In this document: positions 46,759 to 55,995 of the stretch, piece by piece
How positions within the stretch are numbered: position 1 is the first letter of the stretch
How the letters are laid out: every line of letters starts with the position of its first letter
Origin: Bacteroides sp. AN502(2024)
GTDB lineage: Bacteria > Bacteroidota > Bacteroidia > Bacteroidales > Bacteroidaceae
Reading direction: 5' to 3'
DNA: 64,000 bases
Assembly (NCBI RefSeq): GCF_041227145.1
Contig: NZ_JBGFSP010000003.1
Span: forward strand, 1,860,001 to 1,924,000
Position numbers and translations under genes: made by a program
Notes under the pieces: model-generated
Told to the model about the DNA's origin: nothing
The model's database searches: none
The model's input: only the letters and a program-made list of their open reading frames with translations

Positions 46759-48102
46759 CTACAGCACTTCACGGAATATCTCACCCACCGTAGGATGCGG
46801 GAAGACGATTTTCTTCCATTGTGTGGCTGTCAATCCCAGTTCAATGGCAGTTCCTGCAAGAGTGATAATCTCCGAAGCGGGATTACCCAACACATGAGCT
46901 CCAATCACCCGCTCCCGCTCATCCACCAACACTTTGCAGACACCGTTCACGCCTTCATTCTCTGCCACAAAACGACCGGAGTAAGCCATCGGAAGCTTCC
47001 TCACTTGATAAGTAATACCTTTGGCAGAAGCCGACTCTTCCGTTTCGCCCACTCCCGCAATCTCCGGATTGGTATAGACAACGCCCGGAATGGCACGATA
47101 ACTCATGGCATCTTCTTTTCCGAGAATAGTCTGTACGGCAACCTCGGCTTCGCGGATGGCTGTATGGGCCAACAAGGAGAAACCTGTCAAATCACCACAG
47201 ACATAGACGCCGGGCACAGAAGTCCGCATCTTCTCATTCACTTTGATGGCACCACGCTCCGTCTTCTCCAAATTCAAGTTTTCAAGTCCGAAACCTTTCG
47301 TCACAGGACGACGACCGACACTCATCAGCAACTGCTCCGCTGCCACACTTCCACTTCCTTCTGCATTTTCATAAGAAACAACGACACCTTCTTCCGTTTG
47401 CGACAAGCCGACCACTTTCGTGCTAAGCAAGAATTCAACGCCTCGATTCGTATAATCCGCACGCAGCAAAGCGGAAAGCTCCTTATCCATTCCACCCAGA
47501 ATTTCATCCATCATCTCAATTACCGTCACCTGCACTCCCAGGCTATTGAAGAACGATGCAAATTCCATTCCAATCACTCCGCCGCCGACAATCACCAAAG
47601 AAGCAGGCAGTTTTTTATTCTCCAACGCCTCCCTGTGTGTCCAGTAATTTACCGTGTCTATTCCCGGAATGGGAGGAATAAAGGTTTCCGAACCTGTACA
47701 CAAAATCAGATTCTCTCCTTCGTAAATCTCCTCACCGCAACGAACCGTATTTTTATCGATAATCTGTGCTTCTCCCGATACAACCGTAACATTGCCGGCG
47801 GTCAACTTCGCTTTCACTCCCAGCACCAATTTACGCACCACCTTACTCTTACGAGCTATTATCTTTGCCAAATCGAAAGAAACTTCCGGTACATGAACCG
47901 CATACTTCAACGCATGCTTTGCGCTGTCATAAGTCTTCGCCGAATACAACAACGTCTTTGTGGGAATGCATCCTTCATTCAAACAAACCCCACCCAAACT
48001 ATTCTTCTCGATAAGCAATACGCTCAAACCGGCTTTACCGGCAGCTTCGGCAGCTGTATATCCCGCAGGACCGCCACCGATAACAATCACCTGATATTTC
48101 AT
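46759..48102 (-). CDS. lpdA: Dihydrolipoyl dehydrogenase
   Basis: An FAD flavoprotein that reoxidises dihydrolipoamide, using NAD, in 2-oxo-acid dehydrogenase or glycine-cleavage complexes. The 447-residue protein has the N-terminal FAD motif VIGGGPAGYTAAEAAGKAG, the redox disulfide GGVCLNEGCIPTK, the NAD motif VIVGGGVIGMEFASF, the second FAD motif GVYVCGDLTG, and the catalytic His-Glu pair in HPTVGEIFREVL. No partner subunits are adjacent. Confidence 0.95.
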   Translation of the reverse strand: MKYQVIVIGGGPAGYTAAEAAGKAGLSVLLIEKNSLGGVCLNEGCIPTKTLLYSAKTYDSAKHALKYAVHVPEVSFDLAKIIARKSKVVRKLVLGVKAKLTAGNVTVVSGEAQIIDKNTVRCGEEIYEGENLILCTGSETFIPPIPGIDTVNYWTHREALENKKLPASLVIVGGGVIGMEFASFFNSLGVQVTVIEMMDEILGGMDKELSALLRADYTNRGVEFLLSTKVVGLSQTEEGVVVSYENAEGSGSVAAEQLLMSVGRRPVTKGFGLENLNLEKTERGAIKVNEKMRTSVPGVYVCGDLTGFSLLAHTAIREAEVAVQTILGKEDAMSYRAIPGVVYTNPEIAGVGETEESASAKGITYQVRKLPMAYSGRFVAENEGVNGVCKVLVDERERVIGAHVLGNPASEIITLAGTAIELGLTATQWKKIVFPHPTVGEIFREVL

Positions 48103-48303
48103 AGTAATTCTTTGTTTTAAGTCTTTGGCAAACTTACGGAAAATCCACGAGTTTTACACCGACAGAATAAAAAATTTCCTTTTCCTTTAGAGAGAAAGTA
48201 AATAACATCGATAAGACAGGTAAATGCCGAAGGAGTTGATGAATAAGAGTAGCTTACCGCTACTTTTATAACGTTTGTATCTTTATCGGAGGAGAATAAT
48301 ATA

Positions 48304-49326
48304 TTAATCAATGTATTTTTTGATTTGCTCCACTGGTATTGACAATTGTTTGGATATCTCTTCAATCGATGTTCCATTGTTACAGAGCATCTTAACCATT
48401 GAACGAATCACCTGCTTATTCTGCTCAATCACCTGTTCTTTCTGCTCAATCACTTGTTCTTTCTGCTCAATCACCTGCTTATTCTGCTCAATCACCTGCT
48501 CTTTCTGCTCAATTTCCTGCTCTTTCTGCTCAATCACCTGCTCTTTCTGTTCAATTTCCTTATTCTTCATCATAATTGTTGTATCCCTGTCCTCTATTTC
48601 AGAAAGAATCTCGTCTTCTATCTCCATGGCACGACGCACGTTGGGTGCGGCAGCAGCCTTCAGCAGGCGGTGGACAACACACTTCACCTCATCATCAAGA
48701 TGCTCATCGTTAATTTCCAGATAGTGTTCGCTATCAGCCTGACGGTATTCCTGATCGAATACACTCAGTAGACGTTCGAGGCGGTTACGGGTTCGTCCGG
48801 TGAGGAAAGGAATCTGTACGATGATGCTGTCATGGGTCAGGCTCTCGATGAAGGGGTCGGGAGAAGGAAGAGGATTGTCATCATAATCCAGATAGCGGCG
48901 GCGTACGTAAACCACCGGTTCGGTAAGGTCACCCAAGGGATGCCCCAAAATGTAGATAGAGATGATGGGCAACCCATACGTACGCCTTTGCCCATGCTCG
49001 TTCTTTTCTTCGATGATATTCTCCTTGTTGAGATACTGAGTGCCCAGATACTGGCGGAAGCGTAAGGTTTCAGTGATGAGCCAGGTCTTTTGCAGTTCGA
49101 TGAGGACAAGATGTTCCGAACCGTCATTCTCACGAATCTTTGCAGAAAAGTCTATACGAAAGAGTGAGATGCGCGTATGTTCCATGGAAGTATACTCGTG
49201 CCGACGCATTTCAAGGTCTATGATATCCTTTTTGAGCAATGCGGAAAGTAATATCTTGGCGACTTTCTTATCTTCCATCAAGAATTTGAAGACGGCGTCG
49301 TAAATGGGATTGGCGATGATGGTCAT
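48304..49326 (-). CDS. Rpn-family PD-(D/E)XK nuclease/transposase-like protein with coiled-coil tail
   Basis: A 340-residue member of the Rpn/PDDEXK-transposase family linked to recombination. It begins IANPIYDAVFKFLMEDKKVA. The nuclease core has FRIDFSAKIRENDGSEHLVLIELQKTW, where the D and ELQ mark the (D/E)xQ variant of the active site. At the C-terminal end a coiled coil is built from tandem heptads close to EQKEQVI (DNA 48,409-48,568), followed by SIPVEQIKKYID. It stands alone. The family often varies in copy number among strains. Confidence 0.88.
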   Translation of the reverse strand: MTIIANPIYDAVFKFLMEDKKVAKILLSALLKKDIIDLEMRRHEYTSMEHTRISLFRIDFSAKIRENDGSEHLVLIELQKTWLITETLRFRQYLGTQYLNKENIIEEKNEHGQRRTYGLPIISIYILGHPLGDLTEPVVYVRRRYLDYDDNPLPSPDPFIESLTHDSIIVQIPFLTGRTRNRLERLLSVFDQEYRQADSEHYLEINDEHLDDEVKCVVHRLLKAAAAPNVRRAMEIEDEILSEIEDRDTTIMMKNKEIEQKEQVIEQKEQEIEQKEQVIEQNKQVIEQKEQVIEQKEQVIEQNKQVIRSMVKMLCNNGTSIEEISKQLSIPVEQIKKYID

Positions 49327-50258
49327 ATTGCTTACAGTTTAATAATGAAGCAAATATACTTCTTTTATTTGATTAATGAGAGGATGGAAGGGTTAAATTC
49401 TCCTATCAGGAAGAATTTATGGCATTCTAAGTTAAATCTATTGACTCCCCATATTCCAGAATTAAAGAAGTATCAGTCTTGTTGCTCCATATACACGCCG
49501 AACTAAATGATAAATTTAATGTGTTCATTCTTATGCGGTAAGGAGTAAAATTATACGTATATGATTTTCTTCGACCTGTACCGGAACAAACCGAATCATG
49601 TGCTTGAGTTACTCAATTCTCCCACGAACTATTATCATAGAAAAACCGCCTTCAGCCTTCAGTTCTTCAAAAAAGCCCCTTTTCATCGATGTTTTTTCCT
49701 GAAGGCACTCCTGAAAGCAAAAGTGTATAACTTCAGCTTTACTTTCAACCAGAGGATCTGTCATCATCAAACGAAGCCTGCATTTCATTGCAACAGAGGC
49801 TCTATTATAACCAAACGAAGCCTCTATTTCATTGTAAAAGAGCCTCTGTTTGATCCGAATACAGGCTCTATTTGATTCAGCCCACATGTTGGTTTGTTCC
49901 AACCCACGTGGTGAATCTATTTATCCGACGTAATGGACATACAGAACCGGCATGTTGAGTATATATACCCACCACGCTGAATAAATAGTTCTACCGGCAA
50001 ACTTGAAAAAAAGCTGAAAGCCCTGAAAGCACTCCCCCTTGCCTACAGTACCTTCCTGCAAGGGTCTATATTTTCCGGTTTCAGCCGCTATCTCCTTCTG
50101 ACAAGGCGTTTGCGGATAAAGCTGAAACCGCTGAAAGCGAATTATAGCATGAAAATTCAATAGGAGAGTTTGAACAGGTTTCAATGCAGATAGCTGGAAA
50201 TTTAATTCATTCGGGATCCCAAAGCGGAACCTGGAACGCAAATACTCGTCGACCAACC
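49327..50258. other. Intergenic stretch with two unsupported reading frames and a small repeat
   Basis: Two minus-strand frames exist (49,609-49,902 and 49,921-50,373), but they lack ribosome sites or recognisable domains, and the second runs into the regulator gene. Between 49,768 and 49,875 the segment AACGAAGCCTnnATTTCATTG occurs twice, and GAGGCTCT/GAGCCTCT palindrome halves alternate. I see no promoter of note. Confidence 0.4.
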
Positions 50259-53200
50259 CTACCGCAAGGTATCCTTCCTTACACTGGAGGATAAGGATGA
50301 CCCATCTCCATGAGTTATACCCCCACCTTTCACATAATCTCTCGGCAATATTCCGAACTGCTTCTGAAAGCAATGGGCGAAATACGAAGGATTATTAAAT
50401 CCCACGATGTAACAGACTTCATTGATCCGGTATTCTCCTTTACGCAGAAGTTCTCCGGCAGTCTTGAGACGTATCAACCGGATATAGTCATTGGGTGGCA
50501 TTCCGGTCAGTCCTTTCAATTTGCGCTGTAAGTTGGAACGGCTGATTGCCATTTCTTCTGCCATTTTGTCGATGGTAAATTCTTCATTGGTGAAATTCCG
50601 GGTAATGATTTCATTAATCGTGTTCAGCCATTTCACGTCTGTTTTGTTCATTAATGTCTGGTCGTATGACATATTCGGAACGGTTGTAAAGTGGTTGAAC
50701 AGCATGCGTCGGTTTTCCAGCAGATTATTGATGGTGGCTTTCATGTGACTTAGAGAGAAAGGCTTTTCTATATAAGCGTCCGCACCATAGTCAAGACCTG
50801 CAATTTTCGAATCGATGCTGTCGAGTGCCGAAAGCAGGATAAACGGGATATGGCAAAGCATGTTGTCGGAACGGATGGACTTTAGTAATTCAAATCCGTC
50901 CATGTGAGGCATGACGATGTCGCTGATAATAAGATCTACGGTCGTTGTCTCCAGACATTCCAACGCCTCCTTGCCATTGGTGGCTGTATGGATGGTATAG
51001 GTATTCCCCAGATTCTTAGCCAGAAACTCCAGCATATCCGTCGTGTCTTCCGCTATCAGGAGAGAGTAACCGGTGGGTTCTCCCTCTTCTTCCAAAGCGG
51101 GAGCCTTGTCGGGCATAGAGGTGATGGAAGGGCTGACAGAGATGCTTTTCTCTAAATATGGAATTTCCACACATACTTCGCATCCTTCCGTATAGTGGGG
51201 ATTGATATAAACCTTTCCTTTATGCTTCTCCACCAACAATTTGACGAGACTCAATCCTATTCCTACTCCCGATCCGTTATTATTGGCGTTCCCCATCTGG
51301 TAAAACGGTTCGAAAACCTTGCTGCCCTCTTCTTGTGGAATACCCGGACCATCGTCACGTACACACAGGGAGAGCGTGCGTCCTTCGGTAGACAAATGTT
51401 CGTCTATAATTACCATAATGCGGGTACGGGCATATTTCATGGCATTCGTCAGCAGGTTACTGACTATTTTAGTCAGTGCCTCCTGGTCTACATTATATTG
51501 CAGATGTTCTTTCGGCAGAGAGACACTGAAAGAGATTCCGGTCAGGGAGATGGCACGGAAATGGTCGATGATGTCCTCTATCATCCGGTTGATATCTACC
51601 TCATTGAATGAAAGCGTGTAACCTTCCTTGTCCACTTTGCGGAAGTCGAGCAATTGTTTGATAAGTTCCATCAGCCGGTTGGTGTTCTTCCGTATCACAG
51701 ACAGGTTGTTTTCTACGTCACTGTTCCATTCGTGTGTTTCCAAAATAGCTTCCAGTGGAGCTTTGATGAGGCTTACCGGAGTCTTGATTTCATGCGCCAC
51801 TTGAGTGAAGAATGTTATTTTCGATTGGAACAACTCCTGATTCTTGATTTGTTCCATCTCTTTCATCTTTCTTACTTTCACAGCCTGCTGTTTACGCAAG
51901 TAAAGCTTTATCAGGAAATATGCGAGACCACACGCAATTAGTAAATAGAGAATCTTGGCATAAATAGTCTTCCAGGGTGGAGGAAGAATTCTAATATGCA
52001 GGCAACAGTCGTCATTGCTCCAATATTCATCGTTGTTGCTCGCTTTCACACGGAAAGTATATTCACCCGGAGGCAGATTAAGAAAAGATACGTTATGCTT
52101 ATTCGTATATATCCATTCTTTGTGAATGCCATCCAATTTGTAGGCATATAAATTTTTGCTGGGAGCCACATAACTAAGGCTTTCAAATGCGATGTCGAAT
52201 GACACCACCTGATAAGGAATCGTTACCTGTCCGCTAAGGGCAGGTATACGCTTGCTAAGGCTTACTTTGTCGTCGGGGCTGTGCATATATACCGCCGAGA
52301 TAGATGCCGTAGGTTTTACCTTATTGATGGATAATTTGAACGGATAGAAACTGTTGAACCCGTTCACCCCACCGAAATAGAATTTCCCGTCACTGGCTTG
52401 TAGGGAAGAACGGAAATTAAACTGGTTGCTTTGCAATCCATCCTCGATGGTGTAGATCTGCGCCCGTTTGTTCTGCGGTTCATACCGGATCAGTCCCCTG
52501 TTGGAAGAAAGCCAATAGTTACCTGATTGATCGTCCAGTATACCATAGATAATATTGTTCGGCAGATTCTCTTTGGTAGAGAAGTTTTCAAAACGGTCCT
52601 CCTGATAGTGATACCGGCAGATACCACCACCTTCGGTACAGAACCACAGATGCTGTTTATGATCGATATACACACGGATGATCCAGTTGCTACAGGGAGA
52701 ATCAGGATTCGTCGGGTCGTTGCGATAGTTATAAAACTTACCGGTTTGACGGTTGTAACGCCAGATACCCTCCATTTTACTTGCCAGCCACAAATCTCCG
52801 TATGCGTCTTCAATCATATCGTAGATAAAGACATGGCTTAAAGGTTCCAATGTCCGGAAAGAATCACTTTGGGGGTCATACTGACAGAATCCGAAAAGCG
52901 TGCCCAGATAAATGTTACCATCCTTTGTTTGATAGATGGAGTAGATATGATCGTTAGGAATTGAATGTGGGTTTGCGGGGTTATGGCGATAGTTTTTCAT
53001 TTCTTTTGTTTGAATATCCAGAATATATAACCCCCGGGAGAAACTGCCAATCCACAATTTTCCTTCATTGTAGAGCAGTGCATGGATATTGTGATAACCG
53101 ATATTAGGGTTACTGCTTCTCAACAGATGGTTTTTAAACTTCTTCGTGCGGGGATCAAAGAGATTCAGTCCTCCGTCTTCGGTAGCAATCCAAATGTTGC

Positions 53201-54287
53201 CGTCGGGGTCTTCGCAGAATTGGCTGATTACATTTCCCGAAAGAGAATTTTCCGTACCATTGGGATAATACCACTCGATATCCTTATGCTTGGGAGACAG
53301 GTAACTCACTCCACTGAAATACGTCCCGATCCAGATTCCCCCTTCCCTGTCCTGATAACAGGCATAGATGCTTTCTTTGCTTTGTTCATCGTCAGTCGGC
53401 AGACACTCTCCTGTGGCGGTGTTGAATGTGTAAAGTCCGTCATCGGAGCCGAGATAGAAAGAATTGGCGGTCCGTTGAAACAAGGTGCGGATGCGCGGGA
53501 TGGTAAGCGTGTCCCCTTCTCCGAAATAATAGCGGAATTGCCCTGTCTCTTTATTGAAACGTGCCAGTCCTCCATACCATGTACCTGCCCATAATACTCC
53601 CTGCGAACTTTCCATCAAAGAGATAATCTCGTTACAGGCGGGACGTCCGAAAGAGGTCTCCTCGGATATATATCTTGTGAAGTTGTCCGTGCGCTGGTTG
53701 TATTTCGCCAGACCATTCCGTGTGCCTATCCAGATTGTTCCGAACGAGTCGTTGTATACAACCCATATATGGTTATTGGGTAATGAATAAGGATCGGAAA
53801 GAGAATGTAGATACTGCCTCAACGTACCTTTCTTTTCGTTGTAGACAAACAATCCGTTGCCTGTTCCGATCCATAACTGCCCGTCATTGTCATAAGCCAT
53901 TCCGAAAACATTGTTGACTGTCACCCCGTCTTCCGTCTGTTTATCGAATACGGAGAACTTCTCCTCCCATGAGTCGAATAAATATAGTTTCTCCGTACTG
54001 GCCACCCAAATCTGATTGTTATCCTGATGACGACAGATCGTTACTATATTCATATAGCTGTTTCCACCGTTTTCTGACGAATGTCTGTAGTTGGTAAATT
54101 CAATACCGTTGAAACGATTCAACCCGTCCTGTGTTGCAAACCACATATATCCGATGCTATCCTGAAGGATGCTTCGGACACAATTACCCGACAACCCAGA
54201 TCTAACGTCATATCTCTTGTAGATATTGGCGAAGACCAGAGAAACCGATGCCAGCAATATACATACGGATAAGATGGATCGTTTCAT
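50259..54287 (-). CDS. Hybrid two-component system sensor/regulator (HTCS)
   Basis: Senses a glycan fragment in the periplasm and switches on its uptake genes. The 1,342-residue protein has a signal sequence, two-bladed Reg_prop propellers (residues ~25-650), a Y_Y_Y domain near 690-770, one membrane helix (LYLLIACGLAYFLIKLYL), HisKA with phospho-acceptor His832 (FFTQVAHEIKTPVSLIKAP), HATPase (VRDDGPGIPQEE, GSGVGIGLSLV), a receiver with Asp1123 (DLIISDIVMPHMDGF) and a C-terminal AraC domain (VCYIVGFNNPSYFAHCFQKQFG). It lies 8 bases after the acetylesterase gene and beside the SusC/SusD locus it should control. Confidence 0.95.
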   Translation of the reverse strand: MKRSILSVCILLASVSLVFANIYKRYDVRSGLSGNCVRSILQDSIGYMWFATQDGLNRFNGIEFTNYRHSSENGGNSYMNIVTICRHQDNNQIWVASTEKLYLFDSWEEKFSVFDKQTEDGVTVNNVFGMAYDNDGQLWIGTGNGLFVYNEKKGTLRQYLHSLSDPYSLPNNHIWVVYNDSFGTIWIGTRNGLAKYNQRTDNFTRYISEETSFGRPACNEIISLMESSQGVLWAGTWYGGLARFNKETGQFRYYFGEGDTLTIPRIRTLFQRTANSFYLGSDDGLYTFNTATGECLPTDDEQSKESIYACYQDREGGIWIGTYFSGVSYLSPKHKDIEWYYPNGTENSLSGNVISQFCEDPDGNIWIATEDGGLNLFDPRTKKFKNHLLRSSNPNIGYHNIHALLYNEGKLWIGSFSRGLYILDIQTKEMKNYRHNPANPHSIPNDHIYSIYQTKDGNIYLGTLFGFCQYDPQSDSFRTLEPLSHVFIYDMIEDAYGDLWLASKMEGIWRYNRQTGKFYNYRNDPTNPDSPCSNWIIRVYIDHKQHLWFCTEGGGICRYHYQEDRFENFSTKENLPNNIIYGILDDQSGNYWLSSNRGLIRYEPQNKRAQIYTIEDGLQSNQFNFRSSLQASDGKFYFGGVNGFNSFYPFKLSINKVKPTASISAVYMHSPDDKVSLSKRIPALSGQVTIPYQVVSFDIAFESLSYVAPSKNLYAYKLDGIHKEWIYTNKHNVSFLNLPPGEYTFRVKASNNDEYWSNDDCCLHIRILPPPWKTIYAKILYLLIACGLAYFLIKLYLRKQQAVKVRKMKEMEQIKNQELFQSKITFFTQVAHEIKTPVSLIKAPLEAILETHEWNSDVENNLSVIRKNTNRLMELIKQLLDFRKVDKEGYTLSFNEVDINRMIEDIIDHFRAISLTGISFSVSLPKEHLQYNVDQEALTKIVSNLLTNAMKYARTRIMVIIDEHLSTEGRTLSLCVRDDGPGIPQEEGSKVFEPFYQMGNANNNGSGVGIGLSLVKLLVEKHKGKVYINPHYTEGCEVCVEIPYLEKSISVSPSITSMPDKAPALEEEGEPTGYSLLIAEDTTDMLEFLAKNLGNTYTIHTATNGKEALECLETTTVDLIISDIVMPHMDGFELLKSIRSDNMLCHIPFILLSALDSIDSKIAGLDYGADAYIEKPFSLSHMKATINNLLENRRMLFNHFTTVPNMSYDQTLMNKTDVKWLNTINEIITRNFTNEEFTIDKMAEEMAISRSNLQRKLKGLTGMPPNDYIRLIRLKTAGELLRKGEYRINEVCYIVGFNNPSYFAHCFQKQFGILPRDYVKGGGITHGDGSSLSSSVRKDTLR

Positions 54288-54295
54288 AATTATCT

Positions 54296-55729
54296 TTACT
54301 TCACGTCATCCCATGTATCTGTGCGGAACGGGAAAGCACTCAATCCGAAAGTATTCCGCAAAGTGATATTTCCCACATAATTACGAAAAGCATAGCGCAC
54401 GGCAACCGGCCGGACTACCTCTTCACTCCACACTTCTACCGTGTTGGTGCGTCCTACAATCTTTGCCTTCGCCGGATAGAATTTCTTGTCGGCTCCCGCT
54501 ATCTCGAACCCCTCTAGTTCGGAGAAAGTGGGGAACAATCCGGCAGGAGCGTTATTGAATGTCACTGTTGCCTTGTTGCCGGAATAATCCACTTTGGTCA
54601 TCATCGGACCGGTAGACGGCAGCCTGCGCACACCGTAAGTCTGGGTCAGGGCAAGTGTAGCCAGTCGAAGTCCCACGACATCCTTTTGTGGCGGGTGGAT
54701 ACAGTACTCATCACCAATATCCGTAGTGGGCACCATGCCCGAATTGGGAATTGTTTTCAATGCTTCCATCTGTGCTTCACGCAATAAAGCGGCACCCGTA
54801 TCGCTGCTGTTTTCATATTTGTAAGGAGCAATCTGTACATAATAGAAAGGCATATCGGGAGCTTCCCATACATTTCTCCATAGCTGTACCATAGCAGTCA
54901 TCATCGGAGCATAGAATGGATAGTTGGATATGTTCGATTCTCCCTGATACCAAAGGAAACCACGTGCCGTAAAGTTCTTAACAGGCCATAACATCGAGTT
55001 GTACAGACATTCCAAACGCTGGTGTACCCCTTTTTTAGGATTTTTGGCAGCTTCCATGTTCACACCTTCAACGGTTTTCAATGTCGGTTCATCCATCCAT
55101 GCTTCGATTGCCGAACCTCCCCAACTGTTGATAACCAGTCCTATCGGGAGATGAAGACTTTCAGTCAGTTGTCTGGCAAAAAAATAGGCGGCGGCACTGC
55201 AATCAATACTTGTTTCGGGTGACGATACTTCCCATTTTCTTTTCTCGAAATCCGTGCGGCGTTCTGTGTCGTTGGTTCTTGGTACGGTAATAAAACGGAT
55301 GCGGTCGCGATAATTTCCCGAGTTTAGCAGTGTTTCAAGCGAGTTGTCAACGGGTTGCGCCGCATTTCCCATCATGCGCATTTCCATGTTCGACTGTCCG
55401 GAGCAGATCCACACCTCCCCTATCAGTATATCCGAAAGAGTGACCGGAGTTCCGTCACTGATAGTAATGGAATAAGGAGTGTTACCTCCTTCAGGAGTGT
55501 CTACTTTCACCAGCCAGGCCCCGTCTTTATCTGTAGATGTCTGATAAGTACGATTGTTCCATGAAGTGGTGACAGTTACTTTTTTGCCGTCTGCCCACCC
55601 CCATAACTTAACGGAGCTGTTCTGTTGAAGTACCATGTGATTTCCCATCATTGCAGGGAGTTTTACTTTGCCTTGCGTAATCGGCAGGAATAAAAGTGAT
55701 AAAATAAGAAGTAGAAAAATCTTTTTCAT
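54296..55729 (-). CDS. Sialate-O-acetylesterase-like SGNH hydrolase
   Basis: Removes acetyl groups from glycans, in the periplasm or at the surface. The 477-residue protein has a signal peptide (MKKIFLLLILSLLFLPITQG). The nucleophile block is WICSGQSNMEMRM with Ser, RGFLWYQGESN is the next block, and the Asp/His pair comes in DIGDEYCIHPPQK. The SASA name covers esterases with various substrates, so the sugar is open. It is co-transcribed with the HTCS. Confidence 0.88.
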   Translation of the reverse strand: MKKIFLLLILSLLFLPITQGKVKLPAMMGNHMVLQQNSSVKLWGWADGKKVTVTTSWNNRTYQTSTDKDGAWLVKVDTPEGGNTPYSITISDGTPVTLSDILIGEVWICSGQSNMEMRMMGNAAQPVDNSLETLLNSGNYRDRIRFITVPRTNDTERRTDFEKRKWEVSSPETSIDCSAAAYFFARQLTESLHLPIGLVINSWGGSAIEAWMDEPTLKTVEGVNMEAAKNPKKGVHQRLECLYNSMLWPVKNFTARGFLWYQGESNISNYPFYAPMMTAMVQLWRNVWEAPDMPFYYVQIAPYKYENSSDTGAALLREAQMEALKTIPNSGMVPTTDIGDEYCIHPPQKDVVGLRLATLALTQTYGVRRLPSTGPMMTKVDYSGNKATVTFNNAPAGLFPTFSELEGFEIAGADKKFYPAKAKIVGRTNTVEVWSEEVVRPVAVRYAFRNYVGNITLRNTFGLSAFPFRTDTWDDVK

Positions 55730-55774
55730 ACTGGTTTTTATTAGATATTCGACGAATAGATATCAGGTATCAGG

Positions 55775-55782
55775 CAAAAATA
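55775..55782 (-). promoter_or_regulatory. Predicted -7 box for the acetylesterase-HTCS pair
   Basis: Minus-strand TATTTTTG fits TAnnTTTG, 45 bases before the acetylesterase start. Confidence 0.4.
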
Positions 55783-55995
55783 CAACCTATTTTTTAATAT
55801 GGAATAAAATGATCTAATCATTTTCTGATAAAAGCTAGTCGAAATCTTAAAAGCTTGTCTTTCCTTTCCATTCTCGACCGCATTTTCTTAATTAGTGGCA
55901 TCAATCGCCTAAGCAGTATTATTAGATTGGTTAAATATCCCATTTCTTTGCACTGTGAGTATTTAAAACCTAATTGTTTCATTAAATCTAATCAA

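Noticed and set aside
46795..48120. Long plus-strand frame across lpdA
   Set aside because: Antisense shadow of the dihydrolipoyl dehydrogenase gene.
48409..48568. Possible CRISPR array
   Set aside because: The units are contiguous 21-mers in frame within a coding region, without spacers. No CRISPR array or cas gene was seen anywhere in the window.
49609..50373. Two minus-strand frames as genes
   Set aside because: No ribosome site or domain, and one runs into the regulator gene; kept as uncertain intergenic sequence.
55855..55995. Upstream extension of the second SusC
   Set aside because: It would bury the signal peptide; the ATG at 55,996 starts a clear signal sequence.
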